A DNA stretch of 64,000 nucleotides from Glycine soja (Eukaryota; Streptophyta; Magnoliopsida; Fabales; Fabaceae), in contig NC_041007.1 in NCBI RefSeq assembly GCF_004193775.1, positions 26,811,323-26,875,322 of the forward strand, in the 5' to 3' direction. The position numbers and the translations under genes are program-made. Below the pieces are notes generated by a model. The model was not told the DNA's origin. It searched no databases and saw only the letters and a program-made list of their open reading frames with translations. How positions within the stretch are numbered: the stretch's first letter is position 1; each line of letters starts with the position of its first letter. This document shows, one piece after another, positions 32,634 to 44,642 of the stretch.

Positions 32634-34351
32634 TGATGATGCCAAAGACTCAAGTCAAGAATCAAGAGTCAAGCAAGTTTCAAGAACCAAAGAGTTGTTC
32701 AATCAAAGCAAGTTTCAAGAATCAAAGAGTCATTCAATCAAAGCAAGTTTCAAGAATCATAGAGTCGTTCAATCAAGATTCAAGATTAAAGTGAAGATTC
32801 AAGAGAAGACTCAATTAAGATAAGTATTAAAAAAGTTTTTCAAAATATTGAATAGCACAATTTTGTTCAAGATAATTTTTCAAAGAAAAATCTTTTACCA
32901 AGAGTTTTACTCTCTGGTAATCGATTACCAGAAGGCAGTAATCAATTACCAGTAGCCAACATTCTTCTCAAACTGATTTACAAAGCTGTAATCGATTACC
33001 ATAAGCATGTAATCGATTACCAATGTTTTAAAATGTTAGATTTCAAATCTCAAGAGTCACAACTTGTGATGAAAATTTTTTCAAATCATTTCAAACTTGT
33101 GTAATCGATTACACAATACTTGTAACCGATTACTAGTGTTTCTAAACGTTGGTTTTCAAATTTAAACATGAAGAGTCACATCTGTTGATGTGTAATCGAT
33201 TACACTAAAATGGTAATCGATTACCAGTGACTTATTTTGAAAAATAAATTACCAAAAGTCACAATTCTTAAAGTGACTTGTTTCTAAAGATTTTTTCAAA
33301 AGTCACAACCTTTAAGTGACTAGTTTTCAAGAGAGTCACAACTTTTAAAGTGACTAGTTTTCAACAGAGTCACAACTTTTAAAAAGTGACTAGTTTTGAA
33401 GAAATTGCCAAGAGTCACTTTCAACTTGTTTTTTCAAGAGCCATCAAATGGCTATAAATATGTGACCATGGCACGAATTTTAAAAAGAGATTCCTTTCAT
33501 TCAAAGAGACAACTTTCAGATTTCTTTCATTCATTCAAAGCATTCTTCTAAGAGTTTTTGTTCAAAACTTTATTTATTCAAAAAAAGTTCATTGCCCAAA
33601 AACTTGTGCTATTCTTCTTCTTCATTCCTTCTCTCTCTTGCCAGAAGAATTCAAAGGACTAACCGCCTGAGAATTCTTTTGATTCTTCCTTCTCCCTCAT
33701 GCCAAAAGATTCAAAGGACTAACCGCCTGAGAATTCTTTTGATTCTTCTTCTTCCCTTTAAACAAAAGATTTCAAAGGACTAACCGCCTGAGATATCTTT
33801 TTTTTCCCCTTACAAAGATTCAAGGGACTAACCGCCTAAGAATTCTTTGTCTTAACACATTGGAGGGTACATCCTTTGTGGTACAAGTAGAGTTTACATC
33901 CTTTGGGTTATAATACTGAGAACAAGAGAGGGTACATCTCTTGTGGATCAATTCAAGTGGAGGGTATCCACTTGATTGTTCAAAGAGAATAAGGGAGGGT
34001 ACATCCCTTGTGGATCTTTTCTTGTAAAGGATTTTACAAGGTTATTGGAAATCTCAAGAACCGATGGTTGCTTGGGGACTGGATGTAGGCACAGGTTGTT
34101 GTCGAACCAGTATAAAATCTTGTGTTTGTTTTCTTCTTCCCTACACTCTTTACTTTTCTGCTGTGTACTTTTTATTTCCGCTTTACTTTTGTCTAAGTTA
34201 TTGTTTCTGTTCTTTACTTTCTCATAACTTAGTAGTAAAGCCTAATTGAATCTAGTAACATTAAGAAGGATAAATTTTTAAATTAGTCATGACACGTTCA
34301 TAATTAATTCAACCCCCCTTCTTAATTATTCCGAGGCCACTCGATCCAACA
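32634..34351 (+). mobile_element. Copia-type solo LTR (about 1.7 kb) with TAATCGATTA motifs
   Basis: Begins TGATGATGCCAAAG and ends CCGAGGCCACTCGATCCAACA, the ends of a common soybean Sirevirus-like LTR. It contains eight TAATCGATTA-like palindromes (32918-33225), four tandem units of about 60 bp with GACTAACCGCCTGAGAATTC (33645-33845), and GGGTACATCC repeats (33865-34015). I could not find a matching 5-bp target duplication, so the ends may be off by a few bases. Confidence 0.6.
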
Positions 34352-35951
34352 GAAGACAAAACTTTGGAGAACTTCGAACTCACTAAAAAGGTTCAAAGGA
34401 TCCTTAGAGAGTAGCAAGGCAAGGTTCAGACCAAGAAGCAAGCCCAACAAGAAGAAGAAGAAGAAGAAGAAATTGTGTCCAAGGAGCAATGGACCAAGAA
34501 AAGACATAAGGAGTCTAAACCTTTTCATCCAATCTAGCCTAACGGACTAATCCATAGACTACTCCAATCAGAAGGAGTCAAAGGCAAATCACTGAGAAGA
34601 CAACAAAGGCTCAAAGGCTGAGGGACATGCACAAAACAGAGGATGAAGGCCCTCTAATCATGCCAAGGAAGCAAAAAGAAGAACTTGTTGTCCAATAGAA
34701 GACAAACCAAACTATGATCCCCTCTTCTTTTTCCAAAAAAGAGGAAGACAAGAGCATGACGCAAGTCCTTGACGCCTAAGGAACCCATCAACATCCCATC
34801 CTCTAACGGCTCTAGTTAATCTTATAATGAGGCAATACCAGCTCCCACTCCGTAGCCATTCATTCCACCACTAATGTAGACCAAGAAACCTCTGTTTCCA
34901 ATCAACACATCCAAGTTTTCAATGCTTGGATCCACATGGAGAAGAAACTGGAGACCCTGGATTCAACAAACAAGGAGTCAACAGAAGCACTACCTTGAGC
35001 AAGATATTATCCACCAATCACATATGGAACCCACCCATAGATAACATGAGGTAGTAACTTCACCTCAATGGATGTAGTACGAGTATGTTCATACTCCATC
35101 TTCTGAATATGTTGAACTACCCCTAATGCTATAATGGCTCTAGATATCCCCTCCTAGATGAGACTAGTGTATCCCAACCTAGTCAGGATGAGTCCTTACT
35201 AGTTACCTAATGGTACCACCAGAACTACTCAGCCATTTGAGAAGGCATCCAAGCTCACTCTGCCTGCAGCAATTTCCAGCATGGATCCCTCAAAGGAGAA
35301 CTCTACTCCTCAACCATTATGGTCCAAGGAGGTGCAAATGAGGACTCTTTGCACCAAATTCATTCCCTCCCATCCTACATATCTAAGACCATCCAACCAA
35401 GATCTAGATATGATAGAAGGCATCTTAAAGTAGATGTATCTATCAAACCAGGCAACTGCTTATCCCCTTAGACTCCACAGTAGTAGATGTATTGATATCA
35501 AGATAGTGCCTGATAGAGTCTGTCTAAGACTGCCTATCTGTGATGAAGGGAAGAATAAGGGCTTCAAACTCTACTTCAATGAAGACATGCCCAACAGAAA
35601 ATAGAAGATTTAGCTGGTTAACTACTCCCAGGATCAAAAGACCCTATTCCAAGGCCAAAAGCCTATCTGAAAGCTTGATGCAGATGATGCTAGGTCTTCA
35701 TGGAATTAGTTGATGTGGTATAACACCAAGGGAGCCAGCCCTTCCAACTCTAGGCATGTGCCTACTTCCCAGCAAAGGGATTTCATTCAGACATTGCACC
35801 CGACCAAAGTTTACCACTTCGGTGATGGAAATGTCTGCTTTGTGAAGAACCTTGAGGACGACATCCTGAAGCGCTTGTTGCGGATACCCACTATATTCTG
35901 CCATCACGTCTTCAACATCCAAAAGACAATAATGAAAATGCTAGAAGCCCA
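34352..35951 (+). pseudogene. Degenerate copia 3' region (envelope-like ORF remains)
   Basis: The text just after the LTR is Lys/Glu-rich with a GAAGAA tract at 34453-34473, like the charged tail of an envelope-like ORF. The rest, to 35951, carries interrupted coding-like stretches (for example 35710-35960) that I do not recognise. It continues beyond the LTR at 35952-37562. Confidence 0.35.
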
Positions 35952-37562
35952 TGTCGCAACCTACCCTTCGGCACGAGGGCGATGCGAGACTCGATGGTGT
36001 GTCCTCCACCAAAGGAAAACACGCGAAGTCGCCACCAACGTTTATTCGAGGAAAATGTCGAAAAAACCAAAAAGACGATGGTCTATGTATTTTGAAAATG
36101 AGGGTTCGGGAGTTGTTTACGCACGGGGAAGGTATTAGCACCCCACGCACCCGTCCCTCGGCAACCTCTAATCGAGTGTGCAAAAAATGACTTCAAAACT
36201 ATGTATTTTCCCTTTTCATTATCGTTTTCCCTTTTTATGTTTTTTTTTTACTTTTTTGGGCATTTTATGTTTTTTACTTTTTTGGGGTCAACAAGGGTGT
36301 TTCCCTCGCTCCTACGTATCCTCGGGTGCGATGAGGAAATCAAACCTACGTAGTTCTTTAAGAACTGAAGGTTTCTTTGTTGATTTTATCTTTTTTGAAA
36401 GATTGATTTTTATTGTGGACAAAAGTCGTTTAAGGCGTTGGACCTTTGAAACGATCTTTTGGTTTTTGAAAAGAGGGGAAAGAGTCGTTAAGGCGTTGGA
36501 CCTTGAAACGATCTTCTCAAGTTTGAAAGGCGGAGAATCATTAAGGCGTTGGACCTTGACACAACCTCTTGATTTTTGAATGGAGAGAATCGTTAAGGCA
36601 TTGGACCTTGAAACGACTTCTTTATTTTTGAAAGGAGAGAATTGTTTAAGGTGTTGGACCTTTGAACAATCTCTTGATTTTTCTTTTGATGAAATAAAGA
36701 AGTTTATGAGTTGGTTTTATTTGGTTTTGGCTCACTAATCTTCAATCCCTTTTTTAAGATAACTTGCGGCGTTAATGACCGTTTAACACTTGTTTTACAT
36801 TGATGAAAAGAGTTTACTACACAAACAATCGGTTGAAATTTATTTAAACAGTGATTAAGTGAGATTACAACATAAACGATCGGTTGAATTTTATTTTAAC
36901 GGTGAGTAAATGAGATTACAGTATGAACGACCGGTCGAAACTCATTTTAAACAAGGAAAAAAGATCACCGATGATCGAAGAAGGAGATGAAGATGAACAA
37001 ACAATAAAGGGACCCCTAAGGGTCCATAAATCAAGTTCAAATCATTAAAGCAAGCACTAACCGGACGAAGAACGAAGAACGGATGAAGAACGACCGAAGA
37101 AAGAACGACGAACGGTGTAGAAATCGATTACGAATGCGATTCAGAAGCGTTTCAGCCTTGTTTTCTCTTCTTTCTTCTTCCTTTCTCTTCTTTCTTCTTC
37201 TTTTTGGACCTCTGGGAACTCAGAGACCTTTTACTTCAGCCCTTCCATGCCTGTTTATAGCAAAACAAGGCATTTGGGCTAAAGGTAGCTCACCCAGGCG
37301 AGCTGATAACTTCATTCAGAAGCAACCCTGCTTGCCCAGACGAGCTAGTTACTTCATTATGAAGTTATCTATATGGCTCAGGGGCTGAAAAATGCCCCAA
37401 AAGTGACCCTTTTGCCCTCCTTTTGAGTATTTTGCACATTTCCTTCTGAAACATCACAAAACCCTACAGATTGTGCGACAATTGGAGTTAAGCAGCTCAA
37501 TTCGGCTGGCAAGAATAAAACATTAGCAAATGAAGGTCCCCGGACAAAATTAGCGTATGATA
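35952..37562 (-). mobile_element. Solo Tat/Ogre-like LTR, - strand (1611 bp), TSD GCCCA/GCCCG
   Basis: On the + strand it starts TGTCGCAACCTACCC and ends GACAAAATTAGCGTATGATA, the complement of the family ends. The flanks GCCCA (35947-35951) and GCCCG (37563-37567) differ at one base. It contains at least five TCCAACG-type hairpins (36426-36670) and the ACTACGTAGGTCT module (36290-36360). Confidence 0.8.
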
Positions 37563-38220
37563 GCCCGCATCCAACGCCTTCATCAACTAAAAAAGTTAAT
37601 AGAGCTAAATATGAGGTGACTTGGAAAATCAGGTTGGAAAAGAAGCCAAACAAAGAGCTGATGCAGCGACTAGACATAGCTGCTGTCAAAAGGAAAACTA
37701 AAGCAGAAGCTAAATAGAACAAACCCAACAAGAAGGTTTCCAAACCAACTGTGTAACTGCTGAAGCACCCAAAATGGTTGAGATAACTCCAGTCACAATT
37801 GTTATGGAACCAAGACCTAAGGCGAATGACGCTCCAACTGAATCAACCTCATATGAAGCCACCTGTAAAGATTCAACTGCAGTCATCATCCACACTACCA
37901 GCTCTGGACCTAATCCAATCAACTTTGCTCCTTCAAATGTACTGACAAAAATTGAAGTGAAGGAGATGATTGGACTGGCTATGGATAACTTTGTTGAAAA
38001 GCAGAAGGTTGGGAATGAAGAGTTCAGACGCACCATGCAACAAGCAATTGCTACTCAATTCAGTAGTCTCAGTGAATCTCTCATTTTGAACCTAGAACAA
38101 GCCCAAATGCGTCTGTTCAGTGTTGTTGTTGTACCTATGTCGCTTCCGCCTACCCAAGCTCTACCACCAGCAAGTGTTCCACCCACCCTTCCAACCCTTA
38201 ATTCGAACTAGCCTTGACCC
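37563..38220 (+). pseudogene. Envelope-like ORF C-terminal remnant
   Basis: After the LTR the frame continues with basic and acidic residues, and 37774-38211 is open. It contains LTKIEVKEMIGLAMDNFVEK (possible helix) and ends in a Pro-rich stretch. It lies upstream of a copia polypurine tract and LTR, as expected for the last ORF of a Sirevirus-like element. Confidence 0.45.
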
Positions 38221-38651
38221 TTCATCATAAACAACCATTTCCCAAACAATTTTGCCACCTACTTACTCTGATATTCCACCACCACCAAACCACCCACCAC
38301 CAACCCCTACTCAGGGTCCGTAATGATGTCCTTCATAAACTCTTTCACCTTCAAACCCACTATCTTTTTGTTAATGAGAAAAAGGGGAGAAGCTTATGAA
38401 CAAAAAAATTATGTAAACACCAGTCAATCAATAAAATAAGGTGTTTTGATATATATATATATATATATATATATTCATGTTTGCAAATTTCATCCACCCA
38501 TGCACATACATATTAGACTTTGGGGGAGCTAAGAGCTACCAAACATAGCATTCTAATATGTTTTCATTCATACTATCATTATTCTAGTATATAACTGACA
38601 GATTCACTGACCAAAATTTATATAGTTTTTCATCATCAAAAAGGAGGAGAT

Positions 38652-39740
38652 TGCTAGACATTGGACGATCCATCACTAGACGACTCAGACATCTCTTACG
38701 GTTTTGATGAAAACAAAGATATAAATTTATGTTAACCACTTTGTTGCGTGTAACTCAACAGGTTTGATGACTGGAAATAACATCAGAAGAGACCTATTCA
38801 TAAAAGGATTACTTGTCTACTAAAGCATAAAGCACTCGTCCAATACACCAAAACAGAGAGTGGAATATGCATTTAATTGAATTACCTATTTATTCTATTT
38901 TATATGATTCTGTTTTAAAATGAACATATTTGCAAAATTATCCTTTATTTGTTTTTATACAATTAATGGTCATATTGAGTTATGAATGACAGAAATGGAA
39001 AGTTATGATCCTATTAGACAAAAACGCATAGTATCGTTTAATTAAAAAAAGGATCAATATGCATAACGAGCATAACATTCAATTTGCAAGATAGTCTCTA
39101 GAATTACAAGTATCTCTACCTATAAATACGACATCAAAGATTGAAGAGCTTTGGCGAAATGCACTGAGCCTAAGTTACTTTATCCTTTGTGTATACAAAG
39201 TATCAGTGAAAGATAAGAACCTTATTATAAATCTACTCTGAGTATTGTAAAGAATCTCTGATTCTATATCAAACTTTTGTTTGTGAAAGCTCGGAGTGGC
39301 TTAGTGACAACATAATACTTGGGTGTTCTTAGATTCAGGGGGAGTCTAAGGGGTGTGGAATGAGTGATCTTGAGAATACTTCTAAGCCAAAAGTGGCAAG
39401 GAAGAATACTTGTTGTAATCAAAGTTGATTAGTGGAACCATTTACTGGCTGATAAAGGAGAATTAGACATAGCTCAGGTTGAGTGAACTAGTATAAAAGT
39501 ATTTTTTATTGTTCTTCGTTAGCTTATTACAATATTTCATTGTATATTATTGTCACACTTTGCACAAAAGGTTTTTCACCGAAAGATAAGTTTTCCAACT
39601 CACTGGACGACAATCCACCTTTGTCACTGGACGAGGGATTTATAAACGTATATATCATAACATCTTTTATTTAGTATAGGTTTTATATTTTGACTAACAC
39701 ACTATTCAACCCCCCTTCTATTGTGATTTGTGGTATTTCA
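38652..39740 (+). mobile_element. 3' LTR of the decayed copia element
   Basis: The polypurine tract AAAGGAGGAGA (38640-38650) precedes TGCTAGACATTGG. The right end is near ATTCAACCCCCCTTCTATTG (39703-39722), with ATTTCA at 39735-39740, as in Sirevirus-like LTRs. The phrase CTGGACGA recurs (39601-39650). The exact right border is uncertain. A (TA)n tract lies upstream at 38450-38473. Confidence 0.6.
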
Positions 39741-40784
39741 TGAACTATTGAGAGAGGGATTTAGCCACTTGTAGCATGTAGTCCAAATCTGTCAAACCTT
39801 ATCACATGATAGAAGTAAATGTTCCACGGATTTGTTGTGTCATTTGAGTAATTATACATTTGAAATTATTTTTTACTAATATCATCCAAACAAGTTTCAT
39901 TTGATAAAAATAATTTTAGAATAAAAGTATTCAATCATAAATCAAGTTACATAAACTTACTTTTAACTAAATGTGGCTTCTATAACATCAATGGTGACCA
40001 TGGAAAGAGATTCGACCCATGACAGACAGCTCTTGGTCGGGTATTCACGTGGAAGACCCATGAATCAATTTCTATCTTACACCAATTGTAGTATTACTAT
40101 CATGCTCATGAAGATCTTAATCTCCAAAATGACGTGGAGTATGAGTAGTAAAGATTGTTCTTCATATTCTATGATGGACTTTACCAACAAAAGTTGACAC
40201 AAGTGGTAGTGACTTGTGTCCCTTATTCAAGTGGCTTATGATTCAAATATTGGTTTGTCCTTGGGTATGGAATAAATTGTGTTGGAGGGGAATACCTACC
40301 TTCTAAGTGATCAAGGTTCCCAACAAGCCACTAATACCATAGTTTCTAAAAAATTATTTTATGATGAACCCTTTTGCACCACGACACTAGACCCATGAGT
40401 TTTGCAAATACACAACCTGTAGTGAAACTCACTTCCTTTTCCATTTGAATTCATGCCTGCCTTGCACTACTTATTCTTGTTGAATTCTATGCCTCATATG
40501 TTCTAATCTCTCCCTTACTACATTCCTACTTCACATTTTATTCTTGCTAACTTGTCATTCACTTATGCCCGAAACTTAACAATATAAATAGTCATTTGTA
40601 ATTTCATTCGAATAATTAAGGGTAAAAGAAAAAACAATTCATTAATTTTTCTTCATGTTAACAGAGCCAGATGAGAGAGAAAAACGTGAGAGCGAGGGGG
40701 AGAGAAGGAGAATGAACACCTCAGGGATGGGGAAATAGGCAACAATGACAGGAAAATATTCGAAGCACGTCCTCCAATGACACG
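39741..40784. other. Unassigned AT-rich interval
   Basis: No gene or clear element end recognised. A purine-rich segment with GAGAGAGAAAA-type text is at 40665-40720. Confidence 0.4.
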
Positions 40785-41257
40785 TCCTACTTCTCAAGAA
40801 AGCTTCCTTGAGAAGCTAGAGCTTAGCTATACACACCCCTCTAATAGCTAAGTTCACCTCCTTGAGAAGCTAGAACTTAGCTACATACACCCCTCTAATA
40901 GCTAAGTTCACCTCCTTGAGATGAGAAGCTAGAGCTTAGCTACACACACCCTTCTAATAGCTAAGCTCACCCCCATGCCAAAATACATGAAATTACAAAA
41001 AAGTCCCAACTACAAAGACTACTCAAAATGCCCTGAAATACAAGGCTAAAACCCTATACCACTAGAATGACAAAGATACAAGGCCCAAAATAAGGAAAAC
41101 CTATTCTAATATTTACAATGACAAGTGGACTCATACTTAGCCCTTGGGTCCAAAATCTACCCTAAGACTCATGAGAACTTTAGGGTCTTCTCCTGCATCT
41201 CTAGCCCAATCTTCTTGAAGTCTTCTATCCAATGCCCTTGGGGGTAGGATTGCATCA
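40785..41257 (-). mobile_element. Truncated 3' LTR of the non-autonomous gypsy element
   Basis: On the - strand it begins TGATGCAATCCTACCCCC at 41257 and matches the LTR at 55381-56214 closely until about 40785. The distal ~400 bp of that LTR has no counterpart here. Three units with GAGAAGCTAGAGCTTAGCTA lie at 40800-40960. Confidence 0.7.
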
Positions 41258-42453
41258 TCCCATCCCCCTTGAAAAGCATTTGACCTCAAATCCATAGATT
41301 CTTGAAACTCTAGGCTTCTTCCCTTGACACCTGTGAAAATAATAAAAACATATATATTAGTGGTGTTGGGTATGTTAGAGTAGGATGTGGTCTGAAAACC
41401 CTTTTCCTGGGCATCTTCCCATGAGGGAACATGGTTCCTCACCAACTCAATGAGTGGTGCTACAAGTATAGAAAAATATGGGACAAACCTTTTGTAAAAG
41501 TATGTTAAGTCAAGGAAGCCCCAAATTTCCCTTATACTTGGTGGAATGGGCCATTCAGGAATGACCTTTATTCTCTTAGGGTTTGTGGTAACCCCTTGAT
41601 TTTTATTTAAAAAATAAAGGAAAGTAGTGCCATAAAACATACTTTTTTCTATATTTTCATGTTGCTTACTCCTACCAAAAAGTATGACAAACCTAAGGTG
41701 TCCCATATGAGCACCTAGATTTGTATTGAAACCAAAAATAAGAACAAACCTACCTAATGAGTCCCTATGTATATGAATCATGAAGATGTTGGATGCAGGG
41801 GTGATTTTACAAAAGAGGATTGCACCACTCAACACATTCATCATACCACCTATCATAGGGATTTGGTGCCTCATAATACCTATTTTGGACACCAATAAAG
41901 CACAAGGATTTAAGATCTTACGAACCAAACCCTCATCCAACAACTCCTTTACTGGAGGAATAACCTCAAGCTCAAGAGGTATGGCAGTGCTAAAGGATGT
42001 TTCCCTTGATAGGAGAAGGTAGAATGATTGTTTAAGAAGGAGTGCTCTTTTGATATCACCTTTTGTTGTGAAATGATTTTCCTTTTTAACAATCTTCTTG
42101 GAGGAATCCTTTTCCTCTTTTTCCTTCCCCTTGGCCTTTGAAGACAAGGCCTTACCATCCTTCTTTTTCTTTTGTTTTTCTAGTTTATCTTCCTCTTCCT
42201 TCTTATCGTCTTCGAACTTAGAAGGTGCAGCCCCTAAGATGCCTTGACCTTGGTCTTTCTTTGGATAAGAGTGAGAGCCATAAGATTTTGAAGTAGGTTT
42301 CCTTTTAAGTTGTTGCTCTACCTTGTCATCTAGGTCCCTATATGGAAGGAGCTCAACCTTGTCCCTCACTTCCATATTAAGTCTGCTAAGTAACCTAGCA
42401 ATACTTGTTTTTTCCTCCTCCCTAAGCCCAGCTCTCAAAAGGAGTAGTTCCAT
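41258..42453 (-). pseudogene. Gag/RT fusion ORF of a non-autonomous gypsy family
   Basis: One frame is open from 42453 through the LTR border to 41137 (438 codons). The order is the gag C-terminal segment (LLRAGLREEEKTSIARLLSR), a Lys/Glu-rich linker, RT N-terminal text (PLELEVIPPVKELLDEGLV, NPCALLVSKIG), IPMIGGMMNVLSGAILFCKI, and the RT connection segment (IREIWGFLDLTYFYKRFVPY, VPSWEDAQEKGF). The protease, the palm part with the catalytic YxDD box, RNase H and integrase are missing, so it cannot be an active polymerase. The last ~40 codons are LTR sequence. Copies with the same junctions occur at 28605-29625 and 56215-56625, so it is a deletion derivative that multiplied, presumably with help from an autonomous relative. 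Confidence 0.7.
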
Positions 42454-42468
42454 TTGTGGCCTATAAAC

Positions 42469-42900
42469 CTAGCAATACTCTTCAACACTCATACTCCCTT
42501 GTCTAAGCCTTTGGAGCTTATCCATAAGCTCTCTTTCATAGTAGGAGGGGATGTGCCTCTTCCTAAGGGCACTTTTCAAGTCATTCCAATACTCTAATGG
42601 AGGATCCCCATGAATCCTTCTTTCCTTAACAAGGGAAGTCCACCAATAGAGGGCATACCCTTGGAAGCTAAGGGTAGCCAAAGGAACCTTAGTTTCCTCA
42701 CTCTTATGATGGCAAGCAAAGAGTTTCTCAACCTTCATTTCCTAATCTAAATAAGCATCTACATTGTCCTTCCCATGGAAGTATGGGAGGTTAATGTTAG
42801 CCTCTTGAGGCTTTCTTTCCTTTTCTCTCTTATGGGAGTGAGATCCAAGATGTGACCTATTCATTCCTCTATAATAGTCACTAATTTCTTCACTTAAGCT
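42469..42900 (-). pseudogene. Gypsy gag domain, second copy
   Basis: On the - strand: NLPYFHGKDNVDAYLD, then KVEKLFACHHKSEETKVPLA, YALYWWTSLVKERR and WNDLKSALRKRHIPSYYERE, the typical retrotransposon gag domain. A single stop at the EEYC boundary separates it from the 438-codon frame. The usual codon there is Gln, so CAG changed to TAG is the likely cause. This is the second gag N-terminal block in the element. Confidence 0.75.
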
Positions 42901-43474
42901 CTTGCAAGATGTGGAGGTTGTTTAAGAAGGGAAGTTTCTTTAATGTTTGTCTTTATTGCAAAATGACTTTCCATCTTAGCTAACCTCTTGGAGGAGACAC
43001 TTACCTCCTTACATTCCTCCTTAACCATTAAAGGTTGTCCTTCATATTGGGGGTAGATTTCTTCACTAGATTCTTCCCCATATGCTTCTTCACTTTCACT
43101 AGAGGAAGGTGAATTAGTAGCCTCATCTTGGCTACTATAAATGGCTTGAACCCTCATAATCATGGTTTTCCTCGTGGGACATTGAGAAGTAATGTGTCAT
43201 CTTCCAAGACATTTAAAGCACTTTATAGAGCTAGTCTTCTCTTGCATACTAGCCTTAGGGGGTTGGTTTTCTATTGACGTCCCTTTATCCTCTTTGGGCT
43301 TAGAAGGTGTCGCCCCTAAGATCCTTTGATCTTGGTCTTTCTTTGGATAAGAGTGAGAGCCATAAGATTTTGAAGTAGACTTCCTTTTAAGTTTTTGCTC
43401 TACCCTTATTTCCCAATCTAAATAAGCATCTACATTTTCCTTCCCATGGAAGTATGGGAGGTTAATGCTAGTCT
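42901..43474 (-). pseudogene. Gypsy gag first copy: zinc-knuckle part
   Basis: On the - strand: KSYGSHSYPKKDQ, then CFKCLGR, a stop, HITSQCPTRKTMIMRVQ and a Ser/Glu-rich segment followed by KEECKEVSVSSKRLAKMESH. Part of its domain is deleted relative to the second copy. The SIRE1-like element has inserted just upstream, and gag continues at 53166. Confidence 0.65.
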
Positions 43475-44584
43475 TGTTAGTGCTTAGCTCTACTGAGTGT
43501 TTAAAAGATTGGCTAAGATTTTGTTAAAACATAAGCACTTAGACAATGAAGGAAAGCTGGAGTTGCTGCACATGATGTCCAACGTTATGTCAAGGAATCA
43601 GATCGGGCTGCACAATGCACAAGGCAAGATAAAATGTCAAATGAAGAATTGAAGCTGCAGGATCCACGATGTCGGATACAATGTCCAGGACATCCTGCCC
43701 GAAAATACTGGACACATAAATCTGTTATATCTTTAACAGATTGTGCAGGATCCACGATGTCGGACACGATGTCCTGACATCCGGCCCGAAACTACTGGAC
43801 ACATAAATCTGTTATATCTTTAACAGATTAATGTGCAGTTAGCAACAGATTTGGTGATCTATCTTTAGGAACGAATTAAAAGATAATTAAAGTTCGAATT
43901 ACAAACTTGAATAGTTCGTTCAGAGATTAAAGATTAAAGATAAAAACTAAAAGATCAAACTGTATCTTTTAGATCTTTAAGTGCAGATTTTCAGGAAAAT
44001 GATAGATCTCATCCAGCGCAAGCAGTTGCAGCCCAGAAACGCACACTGCTATATAAACATGAAGGCTGCACGAGTTTTCTACCAAGTCCGGGATTGAAGA
44101 GTTATTTTGTGAGTTTTGGGACTTGAGTGTTTTGTGAGCCACCTTGATGTCACCCTAACATCAAGTGTTGGACCTGAGTGTGTAGAGTTGATCTCTATAG
44201 TGTGTGGAGTTGATCTCTATTGTTCAGAGAGCAATCTCTGGTGTGTATTCGATTTAATTGTAAACACGGGAGTGTGTTTGAGAGGGAGTGAGAGGGGTTT
44301 CTCATATCTAAGAGTGGCTCTTAGGTAGAGATTGCACGGGTAGTGGTTAGGTGAGAAGGTTGTAAACAGTGGCTGTTAGATCTTCGAACTAACACTATTT
44401 TAGTGGATTTCCTCCCTGGCTTGGTAGCCCCCAGATGTAGGTGACGTTGCACCGAACTGGGTTAACAATTCTCTTGTGTTATTTACTTGTTTAATCTGTT
44501 CATACGGTCATATACAAGCTGCATGTTCTGAAGCGTGATGTCGTGACATCCGGTACGACATCTGTCCCCAGTATCAGAATTTCA
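43475..44584 (+). repeat. 5' LTR of the SIRE1-like element
   Basis: 1110 bp. Contains a tandem pair of about 85 bp (43657-43742 and 43745-43829) with GCAGGATCCACGATGTCGGA and ending in TTTAACAGATT. A TATA box TATATAAA is at 44050-44057, which would place transcription start near 44080. Confidence 0.95.
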
Positions 44585-44586
44585 AT

Positions 44587-44598
44587 TGGTATCAGAGC
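44587..44598 (+). promoter_or_regulatory. Primer binding site (initiator tRNA-Met)
   Basis: TGGTATCAGAGC starts 2 bp after the LTR end. This is the standard complement to plant initiator tRNA-Met used by copia elements. Confidence 0.92.
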
Positions 44599-44642
44599 AG
44601 GCACTCGAAATCACTGAGTGAGATCTAGGGAGATAAATTCTG

